From: JALZVT01 sp039029135
GTDB lineage: Bacteria; Pseudomonadota; Gammaproteobacteria; Pseudomonadales; Azotimanducaceae
Reading direction: 5' to 3'
NCBI GenBank assembly: GCA_039029135.1
Contig: JBCCGT010000010.1
Span: forward strand, 115,707 to 179,706
DNA length: 64,000 nucleotides
This document shows positions 52,795-64,000 of this stretch, in pieces. The translations under genes were made by a program, and so were the position numbers. The notes beneath the pieces were generated by a model. That model did no database searches. It worked only from the letters and a program-made list of their open reading frames with translations, and had not been told where the DNA came from. The stretch's first letter is position 1; each line of letters begins with the position of its first letter.

Positions 52795-54609
52795 TCAGGC
52801 GTCGGGCACGGCGATGACGATGCCTTCGCGGCGCGCGTCGGCCGCGCCCTTCAGGCCTGCCGCGTCGACGGTGATGATGTGCAGTCCCGAGTTCTCCCCC
52901 TCGCGCTCCTGCACGTCATAGCCGCGCGCCTTGAGCGCGGCGGCGATGGTCTTGCCCGTGTCGGTTGACGTCTCGACGCGGACGCGTTCGCCGCGCGCGA
53001 CGATGTTCGGCGCGTCGATCGCCGCCTGGGGTGACAGGCCCCAGCGGGTGACGCCCAGCACGCTCTTCGCGACGTAAGCCGGGATCGAGTTGCCACCCGG
53101 TGAGCCGGTGACCAGGCGTAGCTGGCCCGCCGCGTCGAAGCCGATGATGGGGGACATGGAGGACCGCGGCCGCTTGCCCGGCGCGGGCGCGTTCGCGTGC
53201 ACCTTGCCGTCTGGCGCGCGGCGAAAATCAGTAAGCTGATTGTTCAGCAGAAAACCGCCGACCCAGCGCGAATTGCCGAACGGCGCTTCGACGGACGCCG
53301 TGAGAGATACCGCGTTGCCTGCGGCATCGACGATCGACAGGTGGGTGGTGCTCGGCGTTTCGCGGCTGTGATCGGCGGCGAAGCGCTGCAGCAGCGACGC
53401 CTCGCCCAGCGCGAGACCAGGATCGCCGGCTGCGGGCATGGCTCCTGGCGCTGGCCGTTCTTCGATGCGACGGTCCAGATAGCGCGGATCGAGCAGCGCC
53501 GTCACGGGGATGGCGCTATACCCCGGATCGCCGATGTAGCGATCGCGATCCGCGTAGGCGAGGCGCTGGGCATCGACGAACGCAGCCAGCCGTGTTTCTC
53601 GATCGGCGTCAGCGGGTACCAGCCGATCGTACAGCCCGGCCATCATGAGCACGCCGACGCCCGAGGCCGGCGGCGGCGCCGTGCACAGACGCAGGCCCGC
53701 GCCCGGCGCGCAGATCGCGTCGCGTCGCTGCGCGCGGTAGTTGGCGAGGTCCGCCATCGTCAGACCGCCCGGCAGCGGGTCCGCGTTCGTCTGAGCGACG
53801 ATCTCGCGCGCGATGTCGCCGGTGTAGAACGCGCTCGCGCCCTCACTAGCGATACGGTTCAGCGTCGTCGCGTACGCCGGATTCTTGCGCAGGCTGCCGG
53901 CGGCCAGCGGCTCGCCGTTTGGAAAGAAATACTCTGCGGCGCCAGGATTCTCATCGAGTCGCGCAAAGCGTGCGATGCGCGGCAGAAATCCTGCCAGGCG
54001 CGGGGACACCTCGAAGCCCTCCGTCGCGAGCCGCGCTGCCGCCGCAAAGTTGTCTGCCCACGGCAGTCGGCCGTGATCGCTGTGCGCGAGCTCATAGATC
54101 GCGACGGAGCCGGGGACGCCCGTCGACAGCCCGCCTTGCCAGGCGGCGACGAAACCGAGCTCCTCGCCGTTGGCATCGGCGAATAGCGCGGCGTCGACGG
54201 ACGCCGGCGCCGTCTCACGACCGTCGTACGCGACCAGTGTGTCTTGCGCCCGGTCGTAGACCAGCATGAACGCCCCGCCGCCGATACCAGAACTCTGCGG
54301 CTCGACGAGGCTGAGCACCGTGTGGGCGGCAATAGCGGCGTCGACGGCGTGCCCGCCAGCGCGCAGCGCATCCGCCGCGGCTCGCGCCGCGTACGGATTG
54401 GCCGCGCTGACCATCGCCCCATGCGGCCACTGCGGTGGCTCGTCGCTGACATCGCTCGCGCCGGTCGTCGCGATTGGACTGCAGCCGTTCAACAGCACAG
54501 CGCATGAGGCGAACAGCAGTGGTCCCGCTGCTTGCCGCCATCGAGCGAAACGGGAGGCTAGCGATCGAAGGTCTTGCCGGTGGCGTAACTGCGAGGGTTG
54601 ACGATTCAT
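52795..54609 (-). CDS. ggt: Gamma-glutamyltransferase (lipoprotein form)
   Basis: 604 residues. Lipobox-like LLNGC near residue 42-46 predicts lipidation. The precursor contains the family start GAMVSAANPYAARAA, GGGAFML and the autoprocessing Thr in STTHLSIVDAAGNAVSLT, which becomes the nucleophile of the small subunit. Other motifs: SMSPIIGFD and GSPGGNSIP. Hydrolyses or transfers gamma-glutamyl groups of glutathione outside the membrane. Start placed at ATG 54609, before the signal; the frame continues 34 codons upstream. Confidence 0.9.
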   Translation of the reverse strand: MNRQPSQLRHRQDLRSLASRFARWRQAAGPLLFASCAVLLNGCSPIATTGASDVSDEPPQWPHGAMVSAANPYAARAAADALRAGGHAVDAAIAAHTVLSLVEPQSSGIGGGAFMLVYDRAQDTLVAYDGRETAPASVDAALFADANGEELGFVAAWQGGLSTGVPGSVAIYELAHSDHGRLPWADNFAAAARLATEGFEVSPRLAGFLPRIARFARLDENPGAAEYFFPNGEPLAAGSLRKNPAYATTLNRIASEGASAFYTGDIAREIVAQTNADPLPGGLTMADLANYRAQRRDAICAPGAGLRLCTAPPPASGVGVLMMAGLYDRLVPADADRETRLAAFVDAQRLAYADRDRYIGDPGYSAIPVTALLDPRYLDRRIEERPAPGAMPAAGDPGLALGEASLLQRFAADHSRETPSTTHLSIVDAAGNAVSLTASVEAPFGNSRWVGGFLLNNQLTDFRRAPDGKVHANAPAPGKRPRSSMSPIIGFDAAGQLRLVTGSPGGNSIPAYVAKSVLGVTRWGLSPQAAIDAPNIVARGERVRVETSTDTGKTIAAALKARGYDVQEREGENSGLHIITVDAAGLKGAADARREGIVIAVPDA

Positions 54610-54728
54610 GGCGGTCCAGAGCGATGCGTTGGCGGGATTGTGACAAAACGCGCGTCGCGGCACAGCTCTGCATACGACAGACCGTGGCAGGAGGAATCTC
54701 GTGGGGACCAATTGTCTGAATTCAAGGC

Positions 54729-54756
54729 CTTTGAATGCGCGAATCCGGCGCCATAA
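54729..54756 (+). promoter_or_regulatory. Possible heat-shock (sigma-32-like) promoter of the Hsp20 gene
   Basis: CCTTTGAA (54728-54735), related to CTTGAAA, and CGCCATAA (54749-54756), related to CCCCAT, are about 13 bp apart and 72 bp upstream of the Hsp20 ATG. The arrangement fits a sigma-32 promoter loosely; it overlaps a near-palindromic ATTCAAGG-CCTTTGAAT sequence. Confidence 0.3.
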
Positions 54757-54827
54757 CTGGTTCGTCAGCGATCACCGTGATCGCAAACCACATTCGTTTA
54801 CTGACGAAACCAACCAGGAGATTGACC

Positions 54828-55256
54828 ATGAATATTGTTCGCTGGAATCCGCTGCGCGAGTTCGATGATCTGTTTGCTCGCTCTGCACACTGGGGTCACC
54901 GCGAGGCCGCCGCCAACCGCTGGGTGCCTCGAGCCGACATACTGGAGTCGAGCGACGGCTATCGCATCGAGCTGGAGCTGCCTGCGGTCGCTGCCGCTGA
55001 CGTCGACGTCAGCGTTCGCGAGGGCGTGCTGTCCATCGAGGGCGAGCGTCGGGCGAGCTATGACGGCGACGCCGCCGACAGCGGCAAGGTGCATCGGGTC
55101 GAACGGCTCTATGGTCGCTTTGCCCGCAGTTTTCGCCTGCCGGAAGACGCCGATCCCGAGGCGGTCGAAGCCAAGGCCAAGTACGGCGTGCTGACGCTGT
55201 CGATCCCGCGGCGCGAGGCCGCGACGCGCCGCGCAATCGAGGTGCAAACCTCGTAG
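54828..55256 (+). CDS. Hsp20/alpha-crystallin family small heat shock protein
   Basis: 142 residues. N-terminal MNIVRWNPLREFDDLF is the family signature; the alpha-crystallin core spans about 40-130 with RADILESSDGYRIELELP, GVLSIEGERR and the GVLTLSIPR strand. It acts as an ATP-independent holdase. AGGAG (54816-54820) precedes ATG 54828. Confidence 0.93.
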   Translation: MNIVRWNPLREFDDLFARSAHWGHREAAANRWVPRADILESSDGYRIELELPAVAAADVDVSVREGVLSIEGERRASYDGDAADSGKVHRVERLYGRFARSFRLPEDADPEAVEAKAKYGVLTLSIPRREAATRRAIEVQTS

Positions 55257-55299
55257 CGGTGTGACGCCGCGTCGCCGCCAGGCGTGCGGCGCGGTCCCG

Positions 55300-55322
55300 G
55301 CCAGCCGGACTCGCCGGCTGGC
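55300..55322 (+). terminator. Hairpin between hsp20 and the channel gene
   Basis: 9-bp perfect arms GCCAGCCGG and CCGGCTGGC around a 5-nt loop, in the 117-bp gap downstream of the Hsp20 gene. GC-rich stem without a clear U-tract; possibly Rho-independent-like. Confidence 0.4.
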
Positions 55323-55373
55323 GCCCGGTCGCGCGGGTTTCTGCGTTGTTCTGCGCTATAGTGCGGGGCAGTC

Positions 55374-56290
55374 ATGAGCGACGCCCCGCACTCCCCATCC
55401 GCTTCCCCCGATCCTGTTGGTCAGCAGCCTGACGCGCCCGACGCGATGCCGCTGCGAGACCGCGTTCGCGAGATCATTTTCGAGGCACACACCAAGGCGG
55501 GCGCGGCGTTCGACGTCGCGCTCATTGTGTGCATCCTGCTGTCTGTCGGCGTCGTGCTGCTCGACACCGTGCCCGGCGTTAACGCGCGCTACGGCAATGT
55601 ACTGTACGCCGTGGAGTGGGCGTTCACGATCATCTTTACCGTCGAGTACGTCCTGCGCCTGTGGTCCATCAACAATCGCTGGCTGTATGCCCGCAGCTTC
55701 TACGGCATCGTCGATCTGGCGAGCATCCTGCCGGCGTTCGTTTCCCTGTTCGTTCCCGGGGCGGAAACCTTCCTGGTCGTCCGCGTGCTGCGTGTGCTGC
55801 GCGTCTTTCGCGTGCTGCGCCTCGTGCAGTTCGTCGGCGAAGCCGAGATGCTCGTTACCGCGCTGGCGGCGAGTCGGCGCAAGATTACGGTGTTCATCCT
55901 GTCGGTGCTGGCGATGGTCGTCGTGTTCGGCTCGCTTATGTACGTCATCGAGGGCGGCGATCCGGACAGCAAGTTTTCCAGCATTCCAAAGAGCATCTAC
56001 TGGGCGGTGGTGACGCTCACCACCGTCGGCTACGGCGACCTGACGCCCACGTCGCCGCTGGGTCAGGCGGTCGCGACGGTCGTGATGATCATGGGCTACG
56101 GGGTGATCGCCGTGCCCACGGGCATCGTCACGTTCGAGATTACCGAGGCCAGCCGGGCGCGGGCGAACACCTATACCTGCCCCGAATGTTCCGCCGAAGG
56201 CCACCGCCAGGAGGCCGCATACTGTTATCGCTGCGGTTCGAAGCTGTACCGTAAAGTCGTGGACCCTGAACCGCTCGCGGAGGAGAACGC

Positions 56291-56294
<4 letters not shown>
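55374..56294 (+). CDS. Voltage-gated potassium channel-like protein with C-terminal zinc ribbon
   Basis: 306 residues. Six hydrophobic segments. S4-type segment RVLRVLRVFRVLRL (about 137-150) holds regularly spaced Arg. The pore helix and selectivity filter TVGYGDL lie at 217-223. After S6, the C-terminal part has a zinc ribbon (C269, C272, C284, C287) and short tail. Forms an inner-membrane tetrameric K+ channel gated by voltage; the ribbon may regulate assembly or bind a partner. Its stop overlaps the acnA start (ATGA), an unusual coupling with a metabolic gene. Confidence 0.88.
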
Positions 56295-58981
<2,687 letters not shown>

Positions 58982-59010
58982 AGACGCTGACTGACAAGGG
59001 CCTCACGGCC

Positions 59011-59664
59011 GTGCTGATGGATATGGACGGCACGCTGCTGGATACCGAGCACGCTTATCGAGACGCGTTTGCCGAGGCCTGCGCGGAGCTCGGCTGGGAC
59101 ATGGACGAGGCGGCCTACGCGCGCTGCATCGGCACGACCTACGAAGAGGGTCGCGATGCGCTAATTGCCGCCTTTGGCGCAGACTTTCCCATCGACCAGA
59201 TTCACCGCCGCTGGGCCGCGCACTATCCCGCGATTGCGGCGCAGCGCGGCCTGCGGGCCATGCCGGGCGCCCGCGCGCTGTTGGAGGCGCTGGTGGAATG
59301 GGGGCTGCCTGTGGCGCTCGTGACGTCGACCGATCGCGAGACGGCTGGTGCCAAGCTGAACGAGACCAACCTCGATCGTTTTTTTCGCGTCCGGGTCTGC
59401 GGCGGCGAGGCCTCGGCCAGCAAACCGGATCCCGCGCCCTTCCTGCAGGCCGCCAGGCTGCTCGGGGCGGAGCCGATTCACTGTCTGGTGCTGGAGGACT
59501 CGCCAAACGGGGTGCGTGCCGGCGTCGCGGCGGGCATGCGCGTGGTGCAGATTCCCGATCTGGTGCCGGTCACGCCGGAGCTGCGCGCGCTGGGTCACAG
59601 CGTGCACGAGTCGCTGGCACAGACGCTCGACGAGTTGCGGCAGGCCCGTGGGATTGGCGACTAG
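59011..59664 (+). CDS. HAD-superfamily phosphatase (subfamily I)
   Basis: 217 residues. Motif I MDMDGTLLDTE (Asp nucleophile), motif II ALVTSTDRE, motif III SKPDPAPFLQ and motif IV LVLEDSPNGVRAG; helical cap domain between I and II. Acts on an unidentified phosphate monoester, similar to phosphoglycolate or beta-phosphoglucomutase relatives. Start uncertain: GTG 59011 is used; the frame extends to a CTG at 58978 overlapping the acnA stop, which would add a KTLTDKG-like N-terminus. Confidence 0.85.
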   Translation: MLMDMDGTLLDTEHAYRDAFAEACAELGWDMDEAAYARCIGTTYEEGRDALIAAFGADFPIDQIHRRWAAHYPAIAAQRGLRAMPGARALLEALVEWGLPVALVTSTDRETAGAKLNETNLDRFFRVRVCGGEASASKPDPAPFLQAARLLGAEPIHCLVLEDSPNGVRAGVAAGMRVVQIPDLVPVTPELRALGHSVHESLAQTLDELRQARGIGD

Positions 59665-59719
59665 CGCCTTCCGGCGACTAGTCGAACTGGCGTCGTGGGG
59701 ACGGCCGGACGCGCGCGGC

Positions 59720-61471
59720 GTGCCGGCGCGCGGCCGTGCGGTGCTGCTGGTTCTCGGCCTATTCATGGCGCCCTCATCGCTCGCGGCGACATCCGCTATC
59801 GACGGCCTGTGGGGCGGCGAGCGGGTGTTTGCGCCGGCGGCCCCCTTCGTCGTTCGCGTAACGGCCGTGGCGGCAGACGCCGCCGAGCGTCCTCCATTCG
59901 TCGCCCACGCGCTGGGGACGTCGGTCCCGTTTGCGGGCGGCGCCGAAACGCGCTTCGACCTGCCCCGCAATCTCGGCAGCTTTCGCGGCACGCAGAGCGC
60001 GGACGGCACCCGTTTCGAAGGCCACTGGATCACGCCGCCGGGACCGCTGGCCTACAGTCACTATGCGCAGCCTCTGACGCTGCGCCGCGTGGCCCCAGGG
60101 ATCTGGCGCGGTGCCGTCACGCCGTTTCCGCAGCGTTTTCGGCTGTATCTCGATGTTGCGGAGGGCGGGCGTCGGGTGGTGTTCATCAATCCCGAACGCA
60201 ACGAGGGCCGCTATCACCGGATCGCCAAGCTCGCGGTGACGCCATCTGAGGTGCGCTTCGAAGACGCCGACGGCGGATTGGTGGCGCGCGGCCGTTTTGA
60301 CGCGACTGAAGATCGGCTGCGGCTCACGCTGCCGCGACGGGGCGGCACGTACGACCTCCGCCGCCTGACGCGTGACGCGGCGACCGGATTCTATCCGCGG
60401 CCGGACGGCGCCTACCGCTACGCGGCGCCGCCAGCGTTGGCGGACGGCTGGCCCGTCGCCAACGCGAACGACGCCGGCCTGGACCGCGAACGCCTGGCAC
60501 GGCTGGTGCAGCAGATCGTCGACACCCGGCCAGAGAGCATACGCACGCCGCGCATACATTCGCTGCTGGTCGCCTACCGGGGCGCGCTCGTCGTTGAAGA
60601 GTACTTTCACGGCTATGATCGCGACCACGCGCACGATCTCCGCTCTGCCTCCAAGAGCCTGACGGGCCTCATGGTCGGGCAGGCGGTGGCCGAGCAAGCA
60701 GATCTGCGGCTGTCGACCACGCTGCCAGTGCTGTTCGCCGACGCGCGGCTGGCCGACGATGCCCGTCGCGACATCAGCCTCGAACATCTGCTCTCCATGC
60801 GCAGCGGCCTTGCCTGCGATGACAACGACGGCGCGTCGCCCGGCAACGAGGATCGGATGCAGTCGCAGACGCGCCAGCCGGATTGGTATCGCTATACGCT
60901 GAGCCTGCCGATGGCGGCGGCCCCCGGCGCGCGCGGCGTCTACTGCAGCGCCGGAATCAACCTGCTGGGTGGTGCTGTGAGCGCGGCGACCGACACCTGG
61001 CTGCCCGAGTTTTTCCGCACCCGGCTTGCCGAACCGCTCGGCATCGACACCTACTACATGAATCTCGATCCGCTGCGGCGCGGCTACGCGGGCGGCGGCC
61101 TGCACCTGCGGCCGCGGGACGCGCTCAAGTTCGCTCAGCTCATGGTCGACGCGGGCCGCTGGGCGGGGCGGCAGGTTGTGTCCGAGAGCTGGGTGGCGCG
61201 CGCCGCGCGACCCTGGGCCTCGGTGAACGAGGCCGATGACTACGGCCTGACCTGGTGGCGCGGCGCGCTGCCCTACGGCGAGCGCACCGTCCAGGCGCTG
61301 TCTGCGACGGGCAACGGCGGGCAGCTCCTCATCGCGGTGCCGCAGCTCGATCTTGCGGTGGTGTTCAACGGCGGCAACTACGGCGACTTTCGCACCTGGG
61401 TGCGCTGGCGCGACCGGCTGCTGCCCGAGCACATCCTGCCGGCGATCCCTGATCCCGGGCCGTTGCCCTGA
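59720..61471 (+). CDS. Secreted serine hydrolase, beta-lactamase (CubicO) family
   Basis: 583 residues after choosing GTG 59720, which gives a compact signal peptide (VLLVLGLFMAPSSLA). About 230 residues of beta-rich N-terminal domain precede the beta-lactamase domain. Nucleophile motif is SASK (SASKSLTGLMVG) and the Tyr is in VYCSAGINLLGG; a NGGQLL stretch stands for KTG. GTG 59648 is an alternative start overlapping the HAD end. Function as esterase, peptidase or transacylase cannot be told. Third such hydrolase in the window. Confidence 0.75.
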   Translation: MPARGRAVLLVLGLFMAPSSLAATSAIDGLWGGERVFAPAAPFVVRVTAVAADAAERPPFVAHALGTSVPFAGGAETRFDLPRNLGSFRGTQSADGTRFEGHWITPPGPLAYSHYAQPLTLRRVAPGIWRGAVTPFPQRFRLYLDVAEGGRRVVFINPERNEGRYHRIAKLAVTPSEVRFEDADGGLVARGRFDATEDRLRLTLPRRGGTYDLRRLTRDAATGFYPRPDGAYRYAAPPALADGWPVANANDAGLDRERLARLVQQIVDTRPESIRTPRIHSLLVAYRGALVVEEYFHGYDRDHAHDLRSASKSLTGLMVGQAVAEQADLRLSTTLPVLFADARLADDARRDISLEHLLSMRSGLACDDNDGASPGNEDRMQSQTRQPDWYRYTLSLPMAAAPGARGVYCSAGINLLGGAVSAATDTWLPEFFRTRLAEPLGIDTYYMNLDPLRRGYAGGGLHLRPRDALKFAQLMVDAGRWAGRQVVSESWVARAARPWASVNEADDYGLTWWRGALPYGERTVQALSATGNGGQLLIAVPQLDLAVVFNGGNYGDFRTWVRWRDRLLPEHILPAIPDPGPLP

Positions 61472-61660
61472 CGGTAGGACCGATCGCGACCGCAGAATTG
61501 TGTCGTGGTGAAAATTGTCATCTGAGTCGCGGAAATTTCACACGCGTTAGTGTCTAATGCGCGCCCTGCAACGGGGTTCGGACTCGAATCGCCGCTGCAC
61601 CAGCAGTCTGCGGCGGCCGGTCGAAGCGGTCGACGCAAGGGGATCTTCGGAGAGACCAAC

Positions 61661-61804
61661 GTGATCGATCGACAGGAAAGCGAGCTGCTCGCCCGCGAGC
61701 GGCGTAATCGCACCAGCCTCGAACGCCGGCGCATTGCCAAGCAGAAGAAACTGGTGAATCCGCGCCAGGGCTCCGCGATGGGCCCGCAGACTTCCGGGCG
61801 TTAG
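61661..61804 (+). CDS. Small basic hypothetical protein
   Basis: 47 residues starting at GTG 61661, preceded by GGAGAG about 7 bp upstream. The frame is rich in Arg, Lys and Glu (RNRTSLERRRIAKQKK) and probably helical. No family recognised. A larger in-frame extension to 61550 is less likely. Real-gene status is uncertain. Confidence 0.45.
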   Translation: MIDRQESELLARERRNRTSLERRRIAKQKKLVNPRQGSAMGPQTSGR

Positions 61805-61835
61805 CGCTGGCGCCTGCGTAACGCTGGCCGGCGCC

Positions 61836-62555
61836 TCAGCCGACCAGCGCGCGCACGGCCGGCAGCATGTCCGCCGCGACGACCATCACCACGGCGTCGT
61901 CGAAGCCCGCCTCGGCATAGCCCGTGAGCGTGGCGCCCAGCTCGCCCAGGTCCGTATCGGGCCTTACCTGAATCGTCGATACGATGGCTCGCGCACCGCC
62001 GGCTGCGCGATAGCCGGATAGGGCGCTCGCGCACTGCTCTGGCGTACGGTGCATACCGGATGCGATCCAGCCGTCGAACTCGCCCGCCGCCCGGGCCACG
62101 TTCTTGCCCCAGGTGCCGAACAGCAGCGGCGGCGCGCCGCTGGCGCCGAGATTGCCCCCATTCGCGCTGCCGTCAGCGAGCGTCGCCCTGAGCTGGTCGA
62201 GGCGCGTATCGAAGGTCGCGAAGCGCGCGCCGAAATCCTCGCGATGAATCTGGTAGTCGGACTCGGTGGAGCCCGCGCCCAGGCCCATCAGAAAGCGCTC
62301 GTTCGATAGCGCCTTGAGGGTCAGCGCCTTCAGCGCGATATCGGTGGCGTTGTATAGCGGCAGCTGCAGGATGCCGGTGCCGAGCTCCACGCGCTCGGTC
62401 ACGCCGGCGACGACGCTGAGCGCCACGAACGGGTCCGGCATCATGAAGCCACGCCCCATGGCCTGCGCCGACCAGATGCTCTCGAAGCCCTCGCCCTCCA
62501 GGCGTCGGGCCTGTTCTGCGATATCGCCGGGAAGTAGGAGCGCGCCGAGTCTCAT
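61836..62555 (-). CDS. LLM class flavin-dependent oxidoreductase
   Basis: 239 residues, shorter than full-length luciferase-like monooxygenases of about 300. The TIM-barrel start is MRLGALLLPGDIAEQARRLEGEGFESIWSA-like in layout, with later VELGTGILQLPLYNATDIALKALTLKAL and MGLGAGSTESDYQIHRED. Binds FMN or F420, and oxidises an unknown substrate. Placed next to a Rieske oxygenase, but the two genes are separated by about 100 bp and need not share a transcript. Confidence 0.8.
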   Translation of the reverse strand: MRLGALLLPGDIAEQARRLEGEGFESIWSAQAMGRGFMMPDPFVALSVVAGVTERVELGTGILQLPLYNATDIALKALTLKALSNERFLMGLGAGSTESDYQIHREDFGARFATFDTRLDQLRATLADGSANGGNLGASGAPPLLFGTWGKNVARAAGEFDGWIASGMHRTPEQCASALSGYRAAGGARAIVSTIQVRPDTDLGELGATLTGYAEAGFDDAVVMVVAADMLPAVRALVG

Positions 62556-62657
62556 AGTCGAATCCGGAAAACAAAAACGGAACGCCTATTCTGCGCGGTC
62601 CCCGGTAACGGGTCGAGCCAGCGGCGCGGCCGGTCGGTGCCGTCGCCGTTTGCGCGG

Positions 62658-63908
62658 CTAGCCGACGGCCTCCAGCGGCGCCGGGCCGACCGGCTGCAGC
62701 GGCGGCTGGCCTAGCGCCTCGCGGTAGTTGCGGTGGAAGTGGTGCAGGGCCGGTTCGTTGCGACCGAAGATGATCTCTTTGAGCATGCCGGTCTCTGCGG
62801 CCCGCTGCTGCATCTCGCCCATCGCGTAGTCTTCCTGCTCGACCGTGCTGTGGAACACCTCGAGCGAGGCTTCGACCCCGAGCGATCTGCCGCGGCGGCC
62901 CTCATAGTCGTAGACGTCGCCGATCTCTTCTTCGCTATCGCTGCGCAGGGCGGCCTCCGCGGCGACCGCCGCCTGCACCTCGGGCGTGTAGTAGAAGCTG
63001 ATCTGGGTTGTCGAGCGCCCGGGCCGCTCGGGGTCGGGGTAGATGCGAATCAGAGTCGCGGTGTGGTCATCGACCAGGAACTGAATGTTCGGGAACAGGT
63101 GGTATAGCACGAAGGTGCCGTGGCTGATGCGCCACTCCGCCTCCGGTTGTTCCCGCAGCGCGTCGATCCCGCGACTGGCGGTCACGAACCGATGATGGCG
63201 ACCGAACTCGTGCAGGTGCAGATTGTTGCCGTGGTAGAGCTGACCGAGCGTGTCGGAGTGCAGCTTGCCGAAATGGTAGGTCTCGCCGAACGTGTCGTTC
63301 GCGAGCTTCCAGTTCAGGTTCATCGTGATGGTCTTGTGCCCCGCGAACTGCTGGTTCTGGATGCCGTAGGAGGCGAATTCCGCCGCGAGCTCTGCGCCGA
63401 GCAGCTCGTCCACATCCAGCCTGCCGTCGACGTTCGGGTGCACCCACAGCAGCCCGTCGCGCTCGACCGCGGGCAGGCTGATCAGGCTGTGGCAGGACTT
63501 GTCGAGCGCCCCGAAGTGGTCCTCGTCAGGGATGTTTAGCAGCGCGCCGTTGTTGCCGTAGCTCCAGCGATGGAACGGGCACATGAACACTGACTTCTTG
63601 CCGCGCGATTCCTGGGCCACCTTGACGGAGCGATGCCGGCAGGCGTTCAGGAAGGCGCGAAACTCGCCGTGCTTGTCGCGCGTCGCGAGGATTGGCACGC
63701 CGAAGTCGTCGAGCGTCAGGTAGCTGCCGGGCTCGGGCAGATCGCCGGACAGGCCGATGAGCTGCGGATGGTTGCGAAAGAAGTCGGCGCGCTCCTGCTC
63801 GGCCTGCTGCGGGCAGACGTAGGCTTCGGTCGGCATGCGGTACTGCACGCCGGCGTCGATGTTTTTTCCGGCGTCGAGCTGGGCCATCAGCTCTTTGAGG
63901 ATACTCAC
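62658..63908 (-). CDS. Rieske non-heme iron oxygenase, alpha subunit
   Basis: 416 residues from GTG 63908 (an ATG seven codons later and another at 63926 are alternatives). Rieske cluster ligands ACRHR and CPFHRW. The catalytic domain contains the iron-binding His pair and Asp in NDTFGETYHFGKLH. A ring-hydroxylating or demethylating oxygenase whose substrate and electron-transfer partner are not in view. Confidence 0.88.
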   Translation of the reverse strand: MSILKELMAQLDAGKNIDAGVQYRMPTEAYVCPQQAEQERADFFRNHPQLIGLSGDLPEPGSYLTLDDFGVPILATRDKHGEFRAFLNACRHRSVKVAQESRGKKSVFMCPFHRWSYGNNGALLNIPDEDHFGALDKSCHSLISLPAVERDGLLWVHPNVDGRLDVDELLGAELAAEFASYGIQNQQFAGHKTITMNLNWKLANDTFGETYHFGKLHSDTLGQLYHGNNLHLHEFGRHHRFVTASRGIDALREQPEAEWRISHGTFVLYHLFPNIQFLVDDHTATLIRIYPDPERPGRSTTQISFYYTPEVQAAVAAEAALRSDSEEEIGDVYDYEGRRGRSLGVEASLEVFHSTVEQEDYAMGEMQQRAAETGMLKEIIFGRNEPALHHFHRNYREALGQPPLQPVGPAPLEAVG

Positions 63909-64000
63909 CTTTCCACGATGCCACACTGGCCACAGGGAAGCACGAAAACAACAAGCACACCGTCACTATTCAAGCTTTCGCACAGACACACACACAACTA

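Overview
The window is a GC-rich, densely packed chromosomal segment that looks gammaproteobacterial. Supporting signs are an all-alpha dimeric dUTPase, a long Lhr helicase, AcnA, a YcaQ-type protein, a PagL-like outer-membrane protein, many lipoprotein signals and much acyl-CoA and xenobiotic oxidation. I see no rRNA, tRNA, integrase, transposase or CRISPR array. A free-living, probably aquatic or sediment heterotroph is an inference; genus cannot be assigned by eye. Functions below come from reading motifs, not from database searches. Layout. 1-7.4 kb: dUTPase, PLP aminotransferase, PagL-like protein, APH-type kinase, then a PrcB-like lipoprotein and a PKD lipoprotein/subtilase gene interrupted by an in-frame stop. 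7.4-9.4 kb: a MerR regulator in unusually large non-coding flanks with several TGTACA hexamers. 9.4-14.7 kb: acyl-CoA ligase, GST-like protein with a membrane partner, CDF metal exporter, GNAT acetyltransferase, CBS protein. 14.8-17.9 kb: a minus-strand cluster that fits gamma-butyrobetaine to carnitine to dehydrocarnitine to betainyl-CoA plus acetoacetate. 18-21.5 kb: two SxxK serine hydrolases (one frameshifted) and an enoyl-CoA hydratase. 21.6-34.2 kb: sterol desaturase-like hydroxylase, Gfo/Idh oxidoreductase, GFA protein, PhyH-like dioxygenase, SdrD-B surface protein, 4CL-type ligase, a CYP102 (P450 BM3)-type fused monooxygenase, an MDR dehydrogenase and a collagen-like secreted protein. 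34-44 kb: Lhr, a CoA-transferase/SDR pair, an EndoU nuclease with a small acidic neighbour, CMD protein, MFS transporter, zinc-ribbon protein. 44-55 kb: oligopeptidase B, SRAP, TetR regulator, a 758-bp non-coding stretch, envelope-type hypotheticals, YcaQ-like protein, gamma-glutamyltransferase. 54.8-64 kb: Hsp20, voltage-gated K+ channel overlapping aconitase, HAD phosphatase, a third serine hydrolase, LLM monooxygenase and a Rieske oxygenase. How the genes relate. The most coherent pathway is the carnitine cluster. The many CoA ligases, hydratase, CoA-transferase, P450, Rieske, LLM, PhyH and MDR enzymes suggest broad oxidative catabolism of lipids or aromatics, without one evident pathway. 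The likeliest unusual items are the membrane-anchored EndoU nuclease with a UPF0231/YacL-like acidic partner; enzymes with altered key residues (YcaQ-like GID for QxD, PagL-like Asp for Glu, a BM3-like P450 without the fatty-acid carboxylate anchors, an SDR with a split Rossmann loop); and two genes broken by single small lesions.
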